NCBI GenBank assembly: GCA_013400115.1
Contig: VXBP01007098.1
Span: 186,001-250,000, forward strand
Direction: 5' to 3'
DNA: 64,000 bases
From: Rhinopomastus cyanomelas
Lineage: Eukaryota; Chordata; Aves; Bucerotiformes; Rhinopomastidae
Shown here: positions 1 to 12,440 of the stretch, one piece after another
Numbering within the stretch: the first letter of the stretch is position 1
Layout of the letters: each line of letters begins with the position of its first letter
Notes under the pieces: model-generated
Database searches by the model: none
What the model was told of the DNA's origin: nothing
The model's input: only the letters and a program-made list of their open reading frames with translations
Program-made: the position numbers and the translations under genes

Positions 1-735
1 GGAGGCAGCTAAAGACCTTTCCCAGCACTGCAGCTCAGCACCAGCTGCAGCTTGAGAATTTGAAACAAGAATGAAGAAAACTTCTTCCATCTGTGCTGCA
101 AACAACCCAACTGCTTTGCTCAGCGTGCATGGAGAGGAGCAATTTGTAGTCAAACAGGCTAAAAATTAAGCCTGGGACTATAAAATGGAACAAGGAGAGT
201 AGGAAGGGATAAGGACACTAGCATGGATAGATGTTGGTAAGAAGAGGGTGCAGAGCCAAGCTGGGACAAGGAACCATGTTTGGGTGAAAGACTAGTGTAG
301 CAAAACAGTGCATAAAGCTTCACTGTCCAAGAGCACGGTAAGGGCTGAGACCTTGTATTCCCAAGTAAACTTCATACTTGCTTCCAAATTCTTCTTTGGT
401 TGTTCAAGGGCTCTCCTTGATTGCCTGGGGCATTGAGAATATCACTGCTAAACAGCGAGAAATTATTCTCTCTCCCCTCGGCCTGTGCTGGGAGCTCTCC
501 CTCCAGGACTGTTAAATGCTGCCAGATCAAAAACTGATGGGTGAGAGTCAGCTGCCAGGGCTTCTTGGAACCACTGATCCCTGGCATGTATCAGCCTACC
601 TACAGTCTGCAAACAGCTCCCTGCTGCACTTAAAAGACATCCAGACTAATCTCTGCTACAGTCTTCACGTCTCCACAATCAACTGTAAGATTCTTCTTTG
701 TTTCTGTTCCTCATAAGCCACTACTTTGCAGGTTT
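1..735. other. Unique sequence, no gene recognised
   Basis: Mixed-composition unique DNA. Open frames are short, overlap on both strands and show no recognisable domain. I see no repeat or RNA gene here. Confidence 0.5.
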
Positions 736-857
736 GCCTACCTGCCTGGATGTGTTCCTGTGTGACTCGGTCTGGGTGGTCCTGCTGTTGCAGGGGGATT
801 GGACTAGATGATCTTTCGAGGTCCCTTCCAATCCCTGATGATTCTACGATTCTATGG
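736..857 (+). mobile_element. CR1 LINE 3' end, 5'-truncated
   Basis: The left part encodes the end of CR1 ORF2 (a GGATGTGTTCCTGTGTGAC-type block). It is followed by the 3' UTR with GGATTGGACTAGATGATC and GGTCCCTTCCAATCC, and a short tail of ATTCTACG/ATTCTATGG units at the right edge. The copy is close to the other young CR1 copies in the window and is truncated just upstream of the ORF2 stop, which is typical of incomplete reverse transcription. Confidence 0.93.
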
Positions 858-1524
858 CTCCATGTCTGATCAAAAAGATGTTCTGGCCAATTAAAAATAG
901 ATGCATGTGTACTGGAGCAAGCCCTGTTCTCCATGATGCCAGTGTTCATTCAAGAAGTACAGACGTGAGACCCAGACCTGCTTCTTAGTGGCCAGGCCTC
1001 CCAGGAAGAGGGCTTCAGAGCATCTGGCAGCAGAGGACAAGACCATCGGTATTTCTCCTGCACTGCAGACATAGAGCAATAACTACTTCAAAGTCATGCA
1101 GGAGTGATTGCAGGCATGGCAGCTGTTATCTTAGATAAACTTCTTGATATTTGCTGATTTCAGATCAAAATAGATAGCAATAAGATCTCCGGATGAGTCA
1201 CATGAAGGTAAAACACATCGGTCTTATCTCAAAGCCTTTCATGCTTCGTGGTTAAAAGCTGTAACTTGGTCACACCTCTATAAACCCCACAGAAGGGATA
1301 AACTTCACAGCCTCCCTTCAGTGCAATGATGTTTGACTCTGCAACAATCACTCTGAGCCTATTAAAAATGGCTGGGGTTTTCTGTCTGGTGAGTCTGACA
1401 CCTGTTCTCCTGGACGTGAGAAAACACTTCTCACAAACGTTGGATTTTATAGCCGTATGAGACCTCAGGTAAAACTGGCATGGATGCTCAGGTGCCAAGA
1501 AACACCACTTCCACGAAAGAGGCT
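858..1524. other. Unique sequence, no gene recognised
   Basis: No repeat or exon is recognised. The open frames on the minus strand have no domain signature. Confidence 0.5.
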
Positions 1525-1925
1525 GAACTAGGAAGGGACCTCTGGAGACCATCTGGTCCAAAGCCCATGCTCCAGTAGATTCAGCTAGGGCAGGTCACTG
1601 AGGACTGTGTCCAGTCCAGATTTGAATGTTTCTCAGCCTGGAGATTCCACAACCTCTCTGGGCAACCTGTGGCAGTGCTCAGCCTCCATCACAATAAAAA
1701 AGTGTTTCCTGATGCTCAGATGGGACCTTTTGTGATTCAGCTTGTGCCCATTGCCTCTGATTCTCTCACTGGGCACCACAGAGAGAAATCTGGGTCCATC
1801 TTCTTTAAACTCCCACTGGAAATTTGTATATATTGATGGGATCTCCCCAGCCTTCCTACAAGCTGATCAGTCCCAGTTCTCTCAGCCTATCCTCATTTGT
1901 CAGATGTTCCACATCCATAACCATC
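1525..1925 (-). mobile_element. Old, diverged CR1 LINE fragment
   Basis: Read on the minus strand this has the CR1 3' layout: GGAAGGGACCTCTGGAGACC near the left edge, then counterparts of the ORF2 C-terminal coding region (GGAGATTCCACAACCTCTCT, GCTTGTGCCCATTGCCTCT) and a diverged GATCTCCCCAGCCTTCCT-type block to the right. It differs at many positions from the young copies and lacks a clean ATTCTATGA tail, so it belongs to an older subfamily. Confidence 0.85.
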
Positions 1926-2527
1926 TCAGTCTGGGTTTTGGCTGGGTATGAGTGGCTGCCACAGGGCACCCATGCAGATTCACTGCTCTATCTCTTAACT
2001 GTTATGTGCTGACTGCTGCAGGGCTGTCATCTCAGTTCCTCAGTGGGTGCAAGTCAGTGAGGGTGGACTTCCACCAGTGGAGTGCCCCTGACTTACACAT
2101 CCTCATGGTTTGATTTAGGAGACTTCACATGAGAGACCTCAAGGTCTGACCCTGTGAACAAAGTGTCTTGTACTGTGACTCATGTCCTAAGAGTAGCCCT
2201 CTGAGCAGCCAGATGTGTAACACCCAGATTGTGAGTAATCTTGTTGGTTTAGTGACAGGGGACAAGTTTGGCCACCTCTTCACACGATTTGGTATTTCAG
2301 GTAGTTTCCATAGGGCTCCAGTGCACAAAAAACCCAGGTCTGCCAACTGTGTAAACAGAAGGTGAATGTTCTCAGCCTTTGATGAAGGTTCTCCTGTTGA
2401 ATGATGAAGCCACATGAAAAGTACCCCAGAGTTTTGCTGCTCACAGTGTGGGTTTGGAAATGCAGCACTTTTTTTTTTTAAGTAGCAAAAGCAGAGGTCT
2501 CAAGGTCACTGAAGGCACTGGCAAGGG
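1926..2527. other. Unique sequence, nothing recognised
   Basis: No gene, RNA or repeat is recognised. A short poly-T run lies near 2470. Confidence 0.5.
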
Positions 2528-2680
2528 TTTTAGGCACTGGAACTCATTGCCCAGCGAAGTGGTGGAATTGCCACCCCTACAGGCTTTGGTCTAGTGGTTA
2601 GGGAGATGTTAGGATGAAGGCTGAACTTGATGATCCTGGAGGTCCTTTCCAGCCACAGTGATTCTATGATTCTGAAGTCC
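2528..2680 (+). mobile_element. Old CR1 LINE 3' end (divergent subfamily)
   Basis: The block CACTGGAACTCATTGCCCAG is a diverged counterpart of the CR1 ORF2 C-terminal coding region. It is followed by GAACTTGATGATCCTGGAGG and a tail GTGATTCTATGATTCTG at the right edge. The internal sequence differs from the young CR1 copies, pointing to a separate older lineage. Confidence 0.8.
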
Positions 2681-5126
2681 TCCTTACCAAAATCTTCCTC
2701 CTCACAGAGTTGCATGAAGTGTCTAGATCCACCAGTCTCTGCTCTTGTGGTTACTCAGGAAATGAATGACATGGACATTACCAGGACAAGAGACTAGAAC
2801 TAGTCCTGTGGAAAAAGCATGACAACCCCATCCCACTATGGCACTGTGCAGGTGTATATTGCACCAGTCACCACCATTTAGGCAAGTGGCAAGAACCAGT
2901 TAACCATGCTGGCTGTATTTCAGTCACCCCTGAATGGTGATGACGATGTCCGCACTGGCCTGAAGTCAGAAGGAATCACTCTCCCTAATGGGCTGTTTCA
3001 GATGGGCTGGACAGCAGCATCAATTCTGCTCTGTGGGCCAGTTGTCTCTAATGGGCAAGTGCAGAGTGGAGAAACTTCCTTGGGCAGCTCTGCTTTCCAA
3101 GGCTAGAGAAGTACACAAACAGAAGATGTGGAGTGGGGAGGAGGGGAAAGGAGGTGTAAGTTACATTCTAATACAGAATTCTCCAACTGCCTCCATCACC
3201 TGAAACAACAGTGCAGAGGAGCAGGATGATGCCATGCTGGCTTATGCAGCCAATGTATGTCAGAGATTTCTCTGGGGTGGATTATAAGTACAGTCCTTGG
3301 ATTTTTATATCAATAGAATGCAAAGTATTCCACTGAGGGACATGATTTCTCCCGTCTAGATGACACTGTTACACACAGATCTGCACCAGAGCTGTGTGGA
3401 GTCACCGGGATTCCCACACTGTGGGGATCAGTCGGGGCAGAAAAGCCTCTTCTGGTAAAGGATTTGGCTGTGGGTACCTCATCCTTTTGGAGTGAGAAAC
3501 TGGAGCCCTCTCCCTCACAACACAGCGTGACAGAAGTCTCTCTTTCTTTCTAGACTTTTCCACAGCTTCTGAACTCTATTTCTGGTCCAGGCTCAGCAAG
3601 GAGGCTGAATTGGCCGGCAGTTGACTTTTCCAGTCACCCACTTGCAAAAAGGTGCAGCTGCTTCTAAAGCCATGAGCCACCTGGAAGATGTGCATGCTGC
3701 TGGGCAGCCAGTTCCCACTCACCTTCCTTCCTTACGCCAAAATCAACTGCTGCTGCTTTGTGATTTTCTCCAGGGGACTGGAGACGTTGCTCTTCATGCC
3801 TGCTGAGGGCAGGGTGTAAGGATTTAACACTCTTTGTGTCTCTCCTGTGCTAACCCTCAGCTCCACAGGTTGCCAAGGTTACTGAGAACAGAGGTCTTGT
3901 ACAGAGATTCTCCAAGAGACTGGTGATGACTGCAGCTACATCCACTCCACAGCATAACACAGAGCAGGGACTGTTCTCTAGCCCTGAGGCACATCTCCAT
4001 GGCTGAGCTGCTTAAATTTCTGGCCCCTCTCCCACTCCCCACTCTGGATGGGTTACTGCATCCAAACCACCCACTGGGAACAGGCTCTGTTAGGTATCAT
4101 CCTGGGAGACCTGTGGCTTGCATAGGTGGAAAGTGTGTGGGCAGAGGTGGAGTCAGAGCTTTGACCCATGCTCTGCTTCCTTCTGCCTGTTGGAGCAGGC
4201 ACAAGCTCTGCTAGCCCATCCTTGAGACTAGAAAGAACATCTCATGCCACATTCAGGCAGTTTACTCTGGGCTCTCCAGTAGACTTGGATACCTCCTGCG
4301 GGTGTCCTAAGTCCAAAAGGGTAGGTTCTTCAACTACATGGAGACTACCCTAACTTCTCCGCATGATCCACAAGGCATAAGGCTGGCGGCTTCACTCATG
4401 GCTGGAACCACCTGTGATCTTGCAGCCCTCTTGCAGGTGGCTTTATGCCCTGATGTGTTTTTTTTAATGAAAGAAGAACTAAGAAAGTAATTGACTGAAG
4501 CAAAGTTCTTGTCTTTGTCTCAGTATCCGAAAGTCCCATGAACCAGTCTGTTGGAGTGTACAGAGACAAATAATGTGCAAAAGGTTATAAACCTTTAAAT
4601 CAGAGTTCTGACTGCAAGGAGGCCACAAGCTAGCCAGGCTGGAGCAGCTGAGAAGCTCTGCAGCCCTCAGAGAAAACAGCACAAAGCTCACATTCCCTCT
4701 ACTGTACTGGAGCTGCCTTTTGACACTGTTTTCGGGAACTTGCCAGCTCATTTTCTTGCTTGTTTGTGAGACATCAACAGCCTCAAATTACAGCAGCCTG
4801 AACAGCCCAGTAAATATTTACACAAACCTGCTGGTGATGGTTTGAGCTGACATGCGTTACCTTTTGTGTTGGGGGGAGGCTATATTTACAGCCAACCAGC
4901 TAATGAACATGATCCCAGCCATGGTTTAATACAGATGGCTCTTTCAGAGTTTGCGGCTTTCAAGTTACAGGGAGCACAAACTTCAATAGCCTTCGTTAGA
5001 AGGCTCCCTCTCAGCTCCCTCTCTGTTTTGTTTACAACCGGTCTCTCTTTGTGCAGTCAGGGGTTGACTAACATTCAGCTGTTTGCATCCAGCAATGAGC
5101 TTGTGTAGGACTAGCGTCGTTTCTAG
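2681..5126. other. Unique sequence, no gene recognised
   Basis: About 2.4 kb without recognisable repeats or exons. Open frames are under 100 codons and none resembles a known family. Confidence 0.5.
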
Positions 5127-5373
<247 letters not shown>

Positions 5374-8214
5374 ACACTGGTGGTTTTTATTTTCAATGTA
5401 CAGTACAGCCCATTATTTCTTGTGTGAGTGGCTTTTCTCCAGGCTCTCTCCCAAAGACCCACCAAAGCTGGAGCCTGGTGTGAAGGGAGTGCAGAGGGTG
5501 AAGGAAACAGCTCTCATCCATGAGATAGGACTGTGAGACCCTTTCATTGTTATCTAGGAATGGGAGCAGCTGCTATTCCCAGTGGTGGGACAGCATCCAT
5601 GGTATTGGCAACTGTCCTTCAGTTTTGGAGGAAAGACATAGAAAAAGCAGGTGACACAGAGGCTTGGACTTGCTGTTCTTTTCCACTCCATACTGGTCCA
5701 GACCCAAACACATAAACGTCCTGCTTGCCTCACCAAATCTCTTCCCAGGATGACTACCTAGGATGACTGTCGTGGCTCACAGAAGTGTTTAGTTACTCTT
5801 TGCAGGGAAGGAAAACCTTGGAAACCACAGAGCTGCTCACTGTTCTTTGGAAAAGCATTTATTACGAGAGCACAGGTTGTCAGGAGCTGTTCAGAGAACA
5901 AAGCAGCTGCTGGCAAGCTTCCTCAGGCAAAACTTTTGAGGGGTTTTTTTATTTTTAATTAGTATATTTTAAGTGAAAGATCTGGATGTTAAGATTCTGG
6001 TAAATTTGCAGAAAGGAAGGAGACTGTTTAACCTTATGAAATGCTGTAAGTAAACTATTGGTACCAAATGGAGCTGGTTACTTCTTCCCATCTTCACACG
6101 CTCACAGTTTTTCAGCTGAATGTTTTCATTTGCCTGGGTTAGAAACTCCATATCTGGAGGTCTCTCATGGAATAAGAAACATGCCTTTGGGCCAGGCCTC
6201 CTACAGCTACATGTGTCTATGTACAAGACTGCCTGCTTCACAGTTCCCTTTGCCCTTTGTGTGTTATTTGTCTGCTCCAATATGTAAATACTCTGGGATA
6301 GACAACTTATCGCTGTGGACATCTGCTTGACACTTGCCACTCTCTTTTCCTTGCCTCTGGATGTTCTTCTGCAGCAGTAGCAATTCATTGGTACGTGAGA
6401 ATGAAGTGTCTCTGAAAAGAAAGTACATGGTGCTGGGAGAGCATGTCACAAACTCGCCTCTGTTTGCCAAAAGGCATCAGTCCCTGGTTTTGGAAGGGAG
6501 ATTACGATTGTGGTTTGGTCATCTCAGTTTGGGATGGATACAGGACACAACAGAAGGGTGCAGTGATGTGGCAGGACTGCACTAGATGATGCTCTGTTAT
6601 CATCTTTCTCCCTCTGCTGTTGTTCTTTATTGATGGTCTTTAGACCATCTGAGGACTTTGTTCCAAGATAGGACTTCTCACTGTGCTTGATTATCACAGA
6701 TTTTAATTCTCTGTGAGAATATGACATTGTTTTTAAAAAACCTCTAAGTCACTGACTTTCTTCCACCAATAGTGGTGTGTACACAGGGTTTCTATTCACT
6801 CCTTATGAGACAATATCACTCCCTGGACTTTCCCTGCCATGGATGGCTTGTTGGCCACCCAGGCAGGCTAGGGCAAGCATGAGAGATAAGTATCTCGGTG
6901 TTTATCCAGCCTCTACCCAGATATGTCACTCACATGTACTGAGCTTAGAAGTACTGAAGAAACTGCTCATGAACTGGAAAGTCCATGGAAGTGCCCTGTG
7001 TTACTGAGGAAGCAGCTCCTGGCCTGGAACTAAGTAGAGATTTCCTGGATTTGGACATTTTTAACACCTTATGCTAATGACATTGGACCTGCTGCACTAG
7101 GTTTTCTTCACCTGACCCTGAAAGTGGTCAAAGATCATAAAGAAGATAATGCACCTGCTGCAAAGACCTGTATAAGGACCAACCTCAACCAGCATTCAGT
7201 CTGCTGTTGGAGCCTTAGTTGCTGTGGAGGGGCGATGACCCAGAGTTGCTGTGTTGGGACTATTCTGTTCTCCAGGTCTGGAACAAGAAAAGGGACAGAA
7301 ACAGGCGTGTAAAGAAGATCTAAGAGCAACCACTGAACCCAGTGTGACCCACAGAGTAGAAAACACAAAGACCTGGGGACTGCTTTTCCCATAAACAGGA
7401 TTGAATTGTTGTGCAGACATACAGTTACTCCTGATTGTAATGGTTTGATATGTTACAAATGTGTGGAGTAATCTAGGGTGGAAGAACTCTGCCAATAGTG
7501 TAACACAAAAAACAGCTCAAGCCTACTTGACGCATTGACACCAAGATAAAACTCATGCAAGGGTTGAACAGGATGTTAACACAAGTTATCCTACAACTGA
7601 AACAACACCACTGAAAACTCAAGGATATTTTGACATTTGCTTTTATTCTTCCACATAATCCCCTTCTACAGAATTTGGACAGAACTGCTTCACATGTTTT
7701 ACTAACCCTTTAACTCATCATCATCACCATGTACAAAACAAGCCACTGAAGCCGGAACATACAGAACCATAGTGAAGACAGTTCTGCTTTGGTTGAGCTG
7801 AAATGGACAACATGCCTGTCCCAGATGGCTTCAAAAAGAGTGTCTTCTGATTAAGGAGCAGTGGGAACATTTTCCAAGGACATTTGGGTGCCTTTTATAG
7901 ATTTATAAGGCAGATGCTGCTCCCCTTAAAAGCATCTGCCTCACAGACCGGTTTTTTCCCTTATCCTCAGTTGTAAAGTAGAGATGAAACCTCTGTGAAA
8001 TGGTGACTCCCTCATCATTTCATGTACATGCTAAAGCCCAGTTTTACCGCCTTCACAATGAATGATGCTGTTGGTGAAGATACTAGAGAGGAGTAACATG
8101 TCTTCTCTGGTTGGCAGGACTCCCCTGTAGTCATAAAGGGCACTTAGGGTCCATCTAAGGCAGGAGGGGCACTGATTAAAATTCCCTACCACTGCAGTAG
8201 GTCTGCTCTTTGTA
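5374..8214. other. Unique sequence, no gene recognised
   Basis: About 2.8 kb of single-copy-looking DNA. No domain-bearing frame, RNA gene or confident repeat is seen. Confidence 0.5.
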
Positions 8215-8281
8215 TGTGATGGGGGATTGGACTAGATGATCTTTTGAGGTCCCTTCCGATCCCTACTGATTCCGTGTGATG
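8215..8281 (+). mobile_element. Very short CR1 LINE 3' end
   Basis: Only about 65 bp remain: GGGGGATTGGACTAGATGAT, a GAGGTCCCTTCCGATCCCTA block and a degraded tail (TGATTCCGTGTGATG). The ORF2 coding part is absent, so this is an extreme 5' truncation. Confidence 0.88.
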
Positions 8282-10399
8282 AGCTGCATTATTGTCTGTC
8301 TCTGACTGGGCTGTGTTCTTGCTTAAAGATTAAGTAACGGCCCATCTAGCTCGCTAAGTGGCTACTGAAATGTGTGGGCATTAAATGCCACAGCATAGCA
8401 TCTGGAGACAGGGCTGTACTCTTTAGAGACTGCTTCCAGCATGCAGACCATGACACTGAAGTTGTTCCTCAGGGACTGCTGGTACACTGGACTGGGGAGA
8501 AAACCTCTAAGCAGTGATGACAGCTCAGTCTTCTCATGAAGATACTGAAGTCCTGTGTGGCACAGTACGTCTGTAGCTGGTCAAAGCGCATGAATGTTGG
8601 TCCTTCTGTTTTCTTTGGATGCATTAACCTTTTGTTGCCTGGGGATTTGCAGTGCAAAGCAAAGTGGGCCAGTCAGGGATTCGAGATAACTAGCCCTGCA
8701 TTACCAGGATGCAGAACAGGAGCTCAGAGGGGACCAGCATGTAGCAACAGCCTTGGGATAAGCAGAGCTACAGTTCCCCATTGTACAGCCCAGAGCAGCT
8801 CCACAGCCCTTACTGGTGATGGAAGAGCAAGGTTTGGGTCCTCTCTGATGCCAAAACAGAGCTAGAGGTAGAATATGCCAAGTGAGAAATACACTAGTTC
8901 TTCTGGATCCTAAGACCTAACCCTTCTCATCCCTGGGGATCCTGCCTGAAGCCACCCTCACTGGGGTGACCAAGGCACCAGTGAGCAGCATGAGAGCATC
9001 ACAGGAGTCATCATCACAGCACACCTGGAGCAACCCAGGTTAAGGTAGTAAGAACCAAGGCATTTAGGGTAGGAAGAGTAATGCAGAGTTGCAGAGCAGA
9101 TTGGTTTGGAAGATGGGTGAAAGGTTCCCCATCCTGCCCACTAGGACACTTTACTTGCCCATTTGTGTGCTTCAGCTGGAAAAGACAAGTCGCAGGGTCC
9201 ATCATTTGCAGTGCAGCATCCACCAGCCTTTCATCTCCAGAACAGGGCTGTGCTTGCTGAAACTACTGAGAACACACTGGCAGCTGAGGCTCAGTGACGA
9301 CAGCTTCCCACAGGCACTTGTCAGACACTGCTGCGTGTTTATGGACACGAGCGTGGGTCTCAGCTCAGGAAGGGCTCAGAACTGCCATGGCAGAGAGGCT
9401 GAGTGCTGGGCAGAGCACAGTGGAGAGACTCAAGATGTGTCTGCCAGCGCCCAGCTTCTGCCAGGCTGTGGCGGTTCAGCTCCTGCTCTGAACATCAAGC
9501 AAGCTCACACACAGCCCTGTACCCTTGGATTTTACATAGACTGGGAGTGTCAACGCTCTCAACAGAAGAAAGAGCTGTCTTTCTGCTCTAGAAGTTGCAC
9601 AGAAAGCCATGCAAACATCTGTGTTCAATCAGCACGTTGGTCTGTCAGACTGATTAAAATGAAAAAAAACCCCCAAACCCTAAAATGAATACCATGGCTT
9701 TGCCTGAAGAATGTTCACATGATCAAAGACTAGATGTTTAAGTCAAGTGCAGGGATCAAATGGTACCAAATTCCAGAGTGTAACTCGCAGCTTGGAACAA
9801 TCCAATTTTACTTGTCCAGGAAAATTTTACTCCTTTCCCAGTCCCAACCAGCAAAAAAGATGTGCAGCTCCTCTCAGAGCTGCCTTACTCAGCAGGGGAG
9901 CAAATGCAGCTGTTTGATCCCACCTCAGAGCTACTGGGTTCATTCCCACTTCTGCAGAGACCTCCCATGTGAGTTTACATGTTCCAGTTGGGCTCTGTGG
10001 CTGCTGCTGGGGATGGTACCCTGCCATGGTGCAACATCATGCTGTGGAGAGGCTGTGTCCTGTTTGGGAGCAGCAGCTCTGGTGCTCCCCATGCCCTGTG
10101 GCACCAGCTCTGATTTCTCTGTGCTGTGCACAGAGAGACGTTTTCCAGGAGAAGACACATCTCCACTGGAGAGCAAACCAATGACCTTGCCCTGAACACC
10201 ACTGGTTCCTATGTCTAAAAGCAGATGTATCAGCACTTCTGCATCTCAAGGCGTCTGTGGGAAGCTTTCTGAGGTTGTTACCTCTGAATGTGTCACTTCT
10301 GAAAGGTCCATTTAAAATTAACCTTTGCACCTGAGGTGGCTTCTACCATCAACCTGCTCTGCCTGAGGCTGATGATAGATTTAAGTGGATGTCGCACAA
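8282..10399. other. Unique sequence, no gene recognised
   Basis: It contains a 199-codon open frame (9089-9688, plus) that is Cys- and Ser-rich, matches no family I recognise, and overlaps long frames on the same and opposite strands. I treat it as a chance frame. No repeat is seen. Confidence 0.45.
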
Positions 10400-10655
10400 A
10401 ATCACAGAATTAGAGACGTTAGGGATTGGAAGGGACCTCAAACCATCATCTAGTACAATTCCCCCACCACAGCAAGATCACCTAGACCAAGTCACACAGG
10501 AACATATCCAGGTGGGTTTTAAATCTCACCAGAGAAGGAATCTCCACAACCCCCCTGGGCAGCTCGTTCCAGTGCTCTGTCACCCTCACTACAAAGAAGT
10601 TCCTTCTCATGTTTATGTGACATCTCTTCCCAGAAATGTATTCCCTGCCTCTCCC
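10400..10655 (-). mobile_element. CR1 LINE 3' fragment
   Basis: On the plus strand it starts with ATCACAGAATTAGAGACGTT and AGGGATTGGAAGGGACCTC, then the complement of the CR1 3' UTR and of the ORF2 C-terminal codons (GGAATCTCCACAACCCCCCT, AAGAAGTTCCTTCTCATGTT). Similarity fades after about 10640. It is moderately diverged. Confidence 0.92.
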
Positions 10656-12282
10656 AGCTGTTCATCTTCGTTTTACCACCATCTCTCTCACACACACCAG
10701 TTCCAGTTAGGGTTGCTTATTCACCTTTCAAACTACAAGCACTGCCTGCAGTTTCTTTTGCAGCCATATCCCAGCCTTATCCCACAGCCTTCCCAGACAT
10801 TTTTGTTTCACGGGCCTAGCCAACCTCTAGACAACCCCAGACAACCTCTGAGGACATGACCTCAAAACGTGGCTATAAGGTGGCCAGTACTTTGCTATTT
10901 TCAGTCTCACCTCTCCATAAAATCCAACCTCTCACGTTTCCACCATAGACTCCATGGAAGAGCAATGAGCTCTTACTCTTTGCAGCGTAGGGCAACATGG
11001 ATCAGGGGCACCTTGGATGCCTGTCTGCAACACAACACAAATATTGAAGGTTCCTCTAGCATGACAAGAAGCCAGAGTTTCTCTGTGAGCATTCACGATC
11101 TCAGATCTGGTGTTACAGTGTCCAGTAAACAGCCTGGAGCTGTGGACAAGGAGATTAATCTAAGTCCTGCTGAAGACAAGAGGGCTGCTGCTACAGATGA
11201 CGGAAGCAGGAGTAGAAACTTGCTGAGTCCAGGGGATTCCCTCCCCTTCCTGGACATCCCTCCCCTCCTTCATCCAGGCAGCAGCAGCACATTTTTATGA
11301 ATTGGAAAAGTCCCAGGGCAGCCCAGTCTCCAGATCCTGCTGCCCCAGTGGCTCAGCATACGGTGTGGAGGAGGAAGAGGTCATGGAGGGGAGGGGATCG
11401 TGGGCTGCTGACACACAGAGCCCTGCACATTGCATCCGCCCCGGGCTCGCCAAAAGGAACTGCCTGCATCGGGAAGCGGGGCAGTGGAAACGCACTTCCC
11501 CTCCCTCCACAATTCTGAATAGAGTTGTCACCATTTCTTATTTTTAGAGCCCTTCGCTCTCGCCCTCCTCCGTCCAACGCACCCCTTCCTCTCTGGGGGA
11601 GAGAAGAAAAGCCCATGGGAACCCTGCAGCCTTGAAGCCACCAGAACGGGCTAAACTGAGGCAAGTCAGTCACCCCTCACCTGCAGGGTGCAGAGAGCAG
11701 AGCACTGAACTCCAAGGCACTGCTCAGGACCCTTCCTACAGCAGGTCTGCTGTTCCCAGCACACGCAGAAGCTGCTCCCATCAGGTCCACTCGAGCCCCT
11801 GCTCACGAATGGCTAGTGAGCTGCTTCGTGCTGACTTCAAACATTTGTCTTCCATGTGTCCTGGAACAAGAGCAGTATTTTTCCAAAATGTCTGCAGAAG
11901 CAGGAATAGAGAAGAGTCTGGTCAGAGCTGCAGAAACCCACATTCAAATTCCTGTGCTGCTGGATCTGGGGCAAAGTTCTCACTCTTAGATCACTCCTGA
12001 CTAGAGAAATCAGGGGTTTATACCTGGACTTCCCACTACCACCAACAGCATCATAACTGGTCATGAGTAAATAAAATCAGAGTTTCCCCCTTCCTCCCTG
12101 ACACCAGCACAGTCACAGTGTTGCATAACGAGAGGGATTGGAAAATTCCCATCTGAAAGTATTTTACAGATTGAGGAAGACAAGACGCTGAAAAGGGAAA
12201 GCTAATCCTGAGTCTTATTGGTTAGTTGGGTCAGGCTGGATGTGTCTTCCCAGAGGACTGGGGGCACAAGATCCCAGAAACA
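10656..12282. other. Unique sequence, no gene recognised
   Basis: About 1.6 kb. Overlapping frames near 11300-11670 on both strands are mutual shadows with no recognised domain. No repeat is seen. Confidence 0.45.
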
Positions 12283-12440
12283 GAGAATCACAGAGAGGTA
12301 GGGGTTGGAAGAGACCTCTGATGTTCATCTCGTCCAAGTCCCCTGCTAGACATGGATCACCTTGAGGACATCACACAGAACCATGTCCAGGTGAGTTTTG
12401 AATGTCTCCAGGTAAGGAGAAGGATAGTCCTATTCCTGGG
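12283..12440 (-). mobile_element. Older CR1 LINE 3' fragment
   Basis: The left edge reads AGAATCACAGAGAGGTAGGG then GGTTGGAAGAGACCTCTGAT, a variant 3' end also seen at 17604 and, on the other strand, at 41842. The right part matches the complement of the end of ORF2 (GAGTTTTGAATGTCTCCAGG). Confidence 0.86.

Noticed and set aside
6565..6595. GCACTAGATGATGCTCTG, similar to the CR1 GGACTAGATGATC block
   Set aside because: The match is about 12 bases and none of the neighbouring CR1 blocks is present.
9089..9688. 199-codon plus-strand open frame
   Set aside because: Ends in a low-complexity KKNPQTLK stretch from an A/C run. No domain or gene context.
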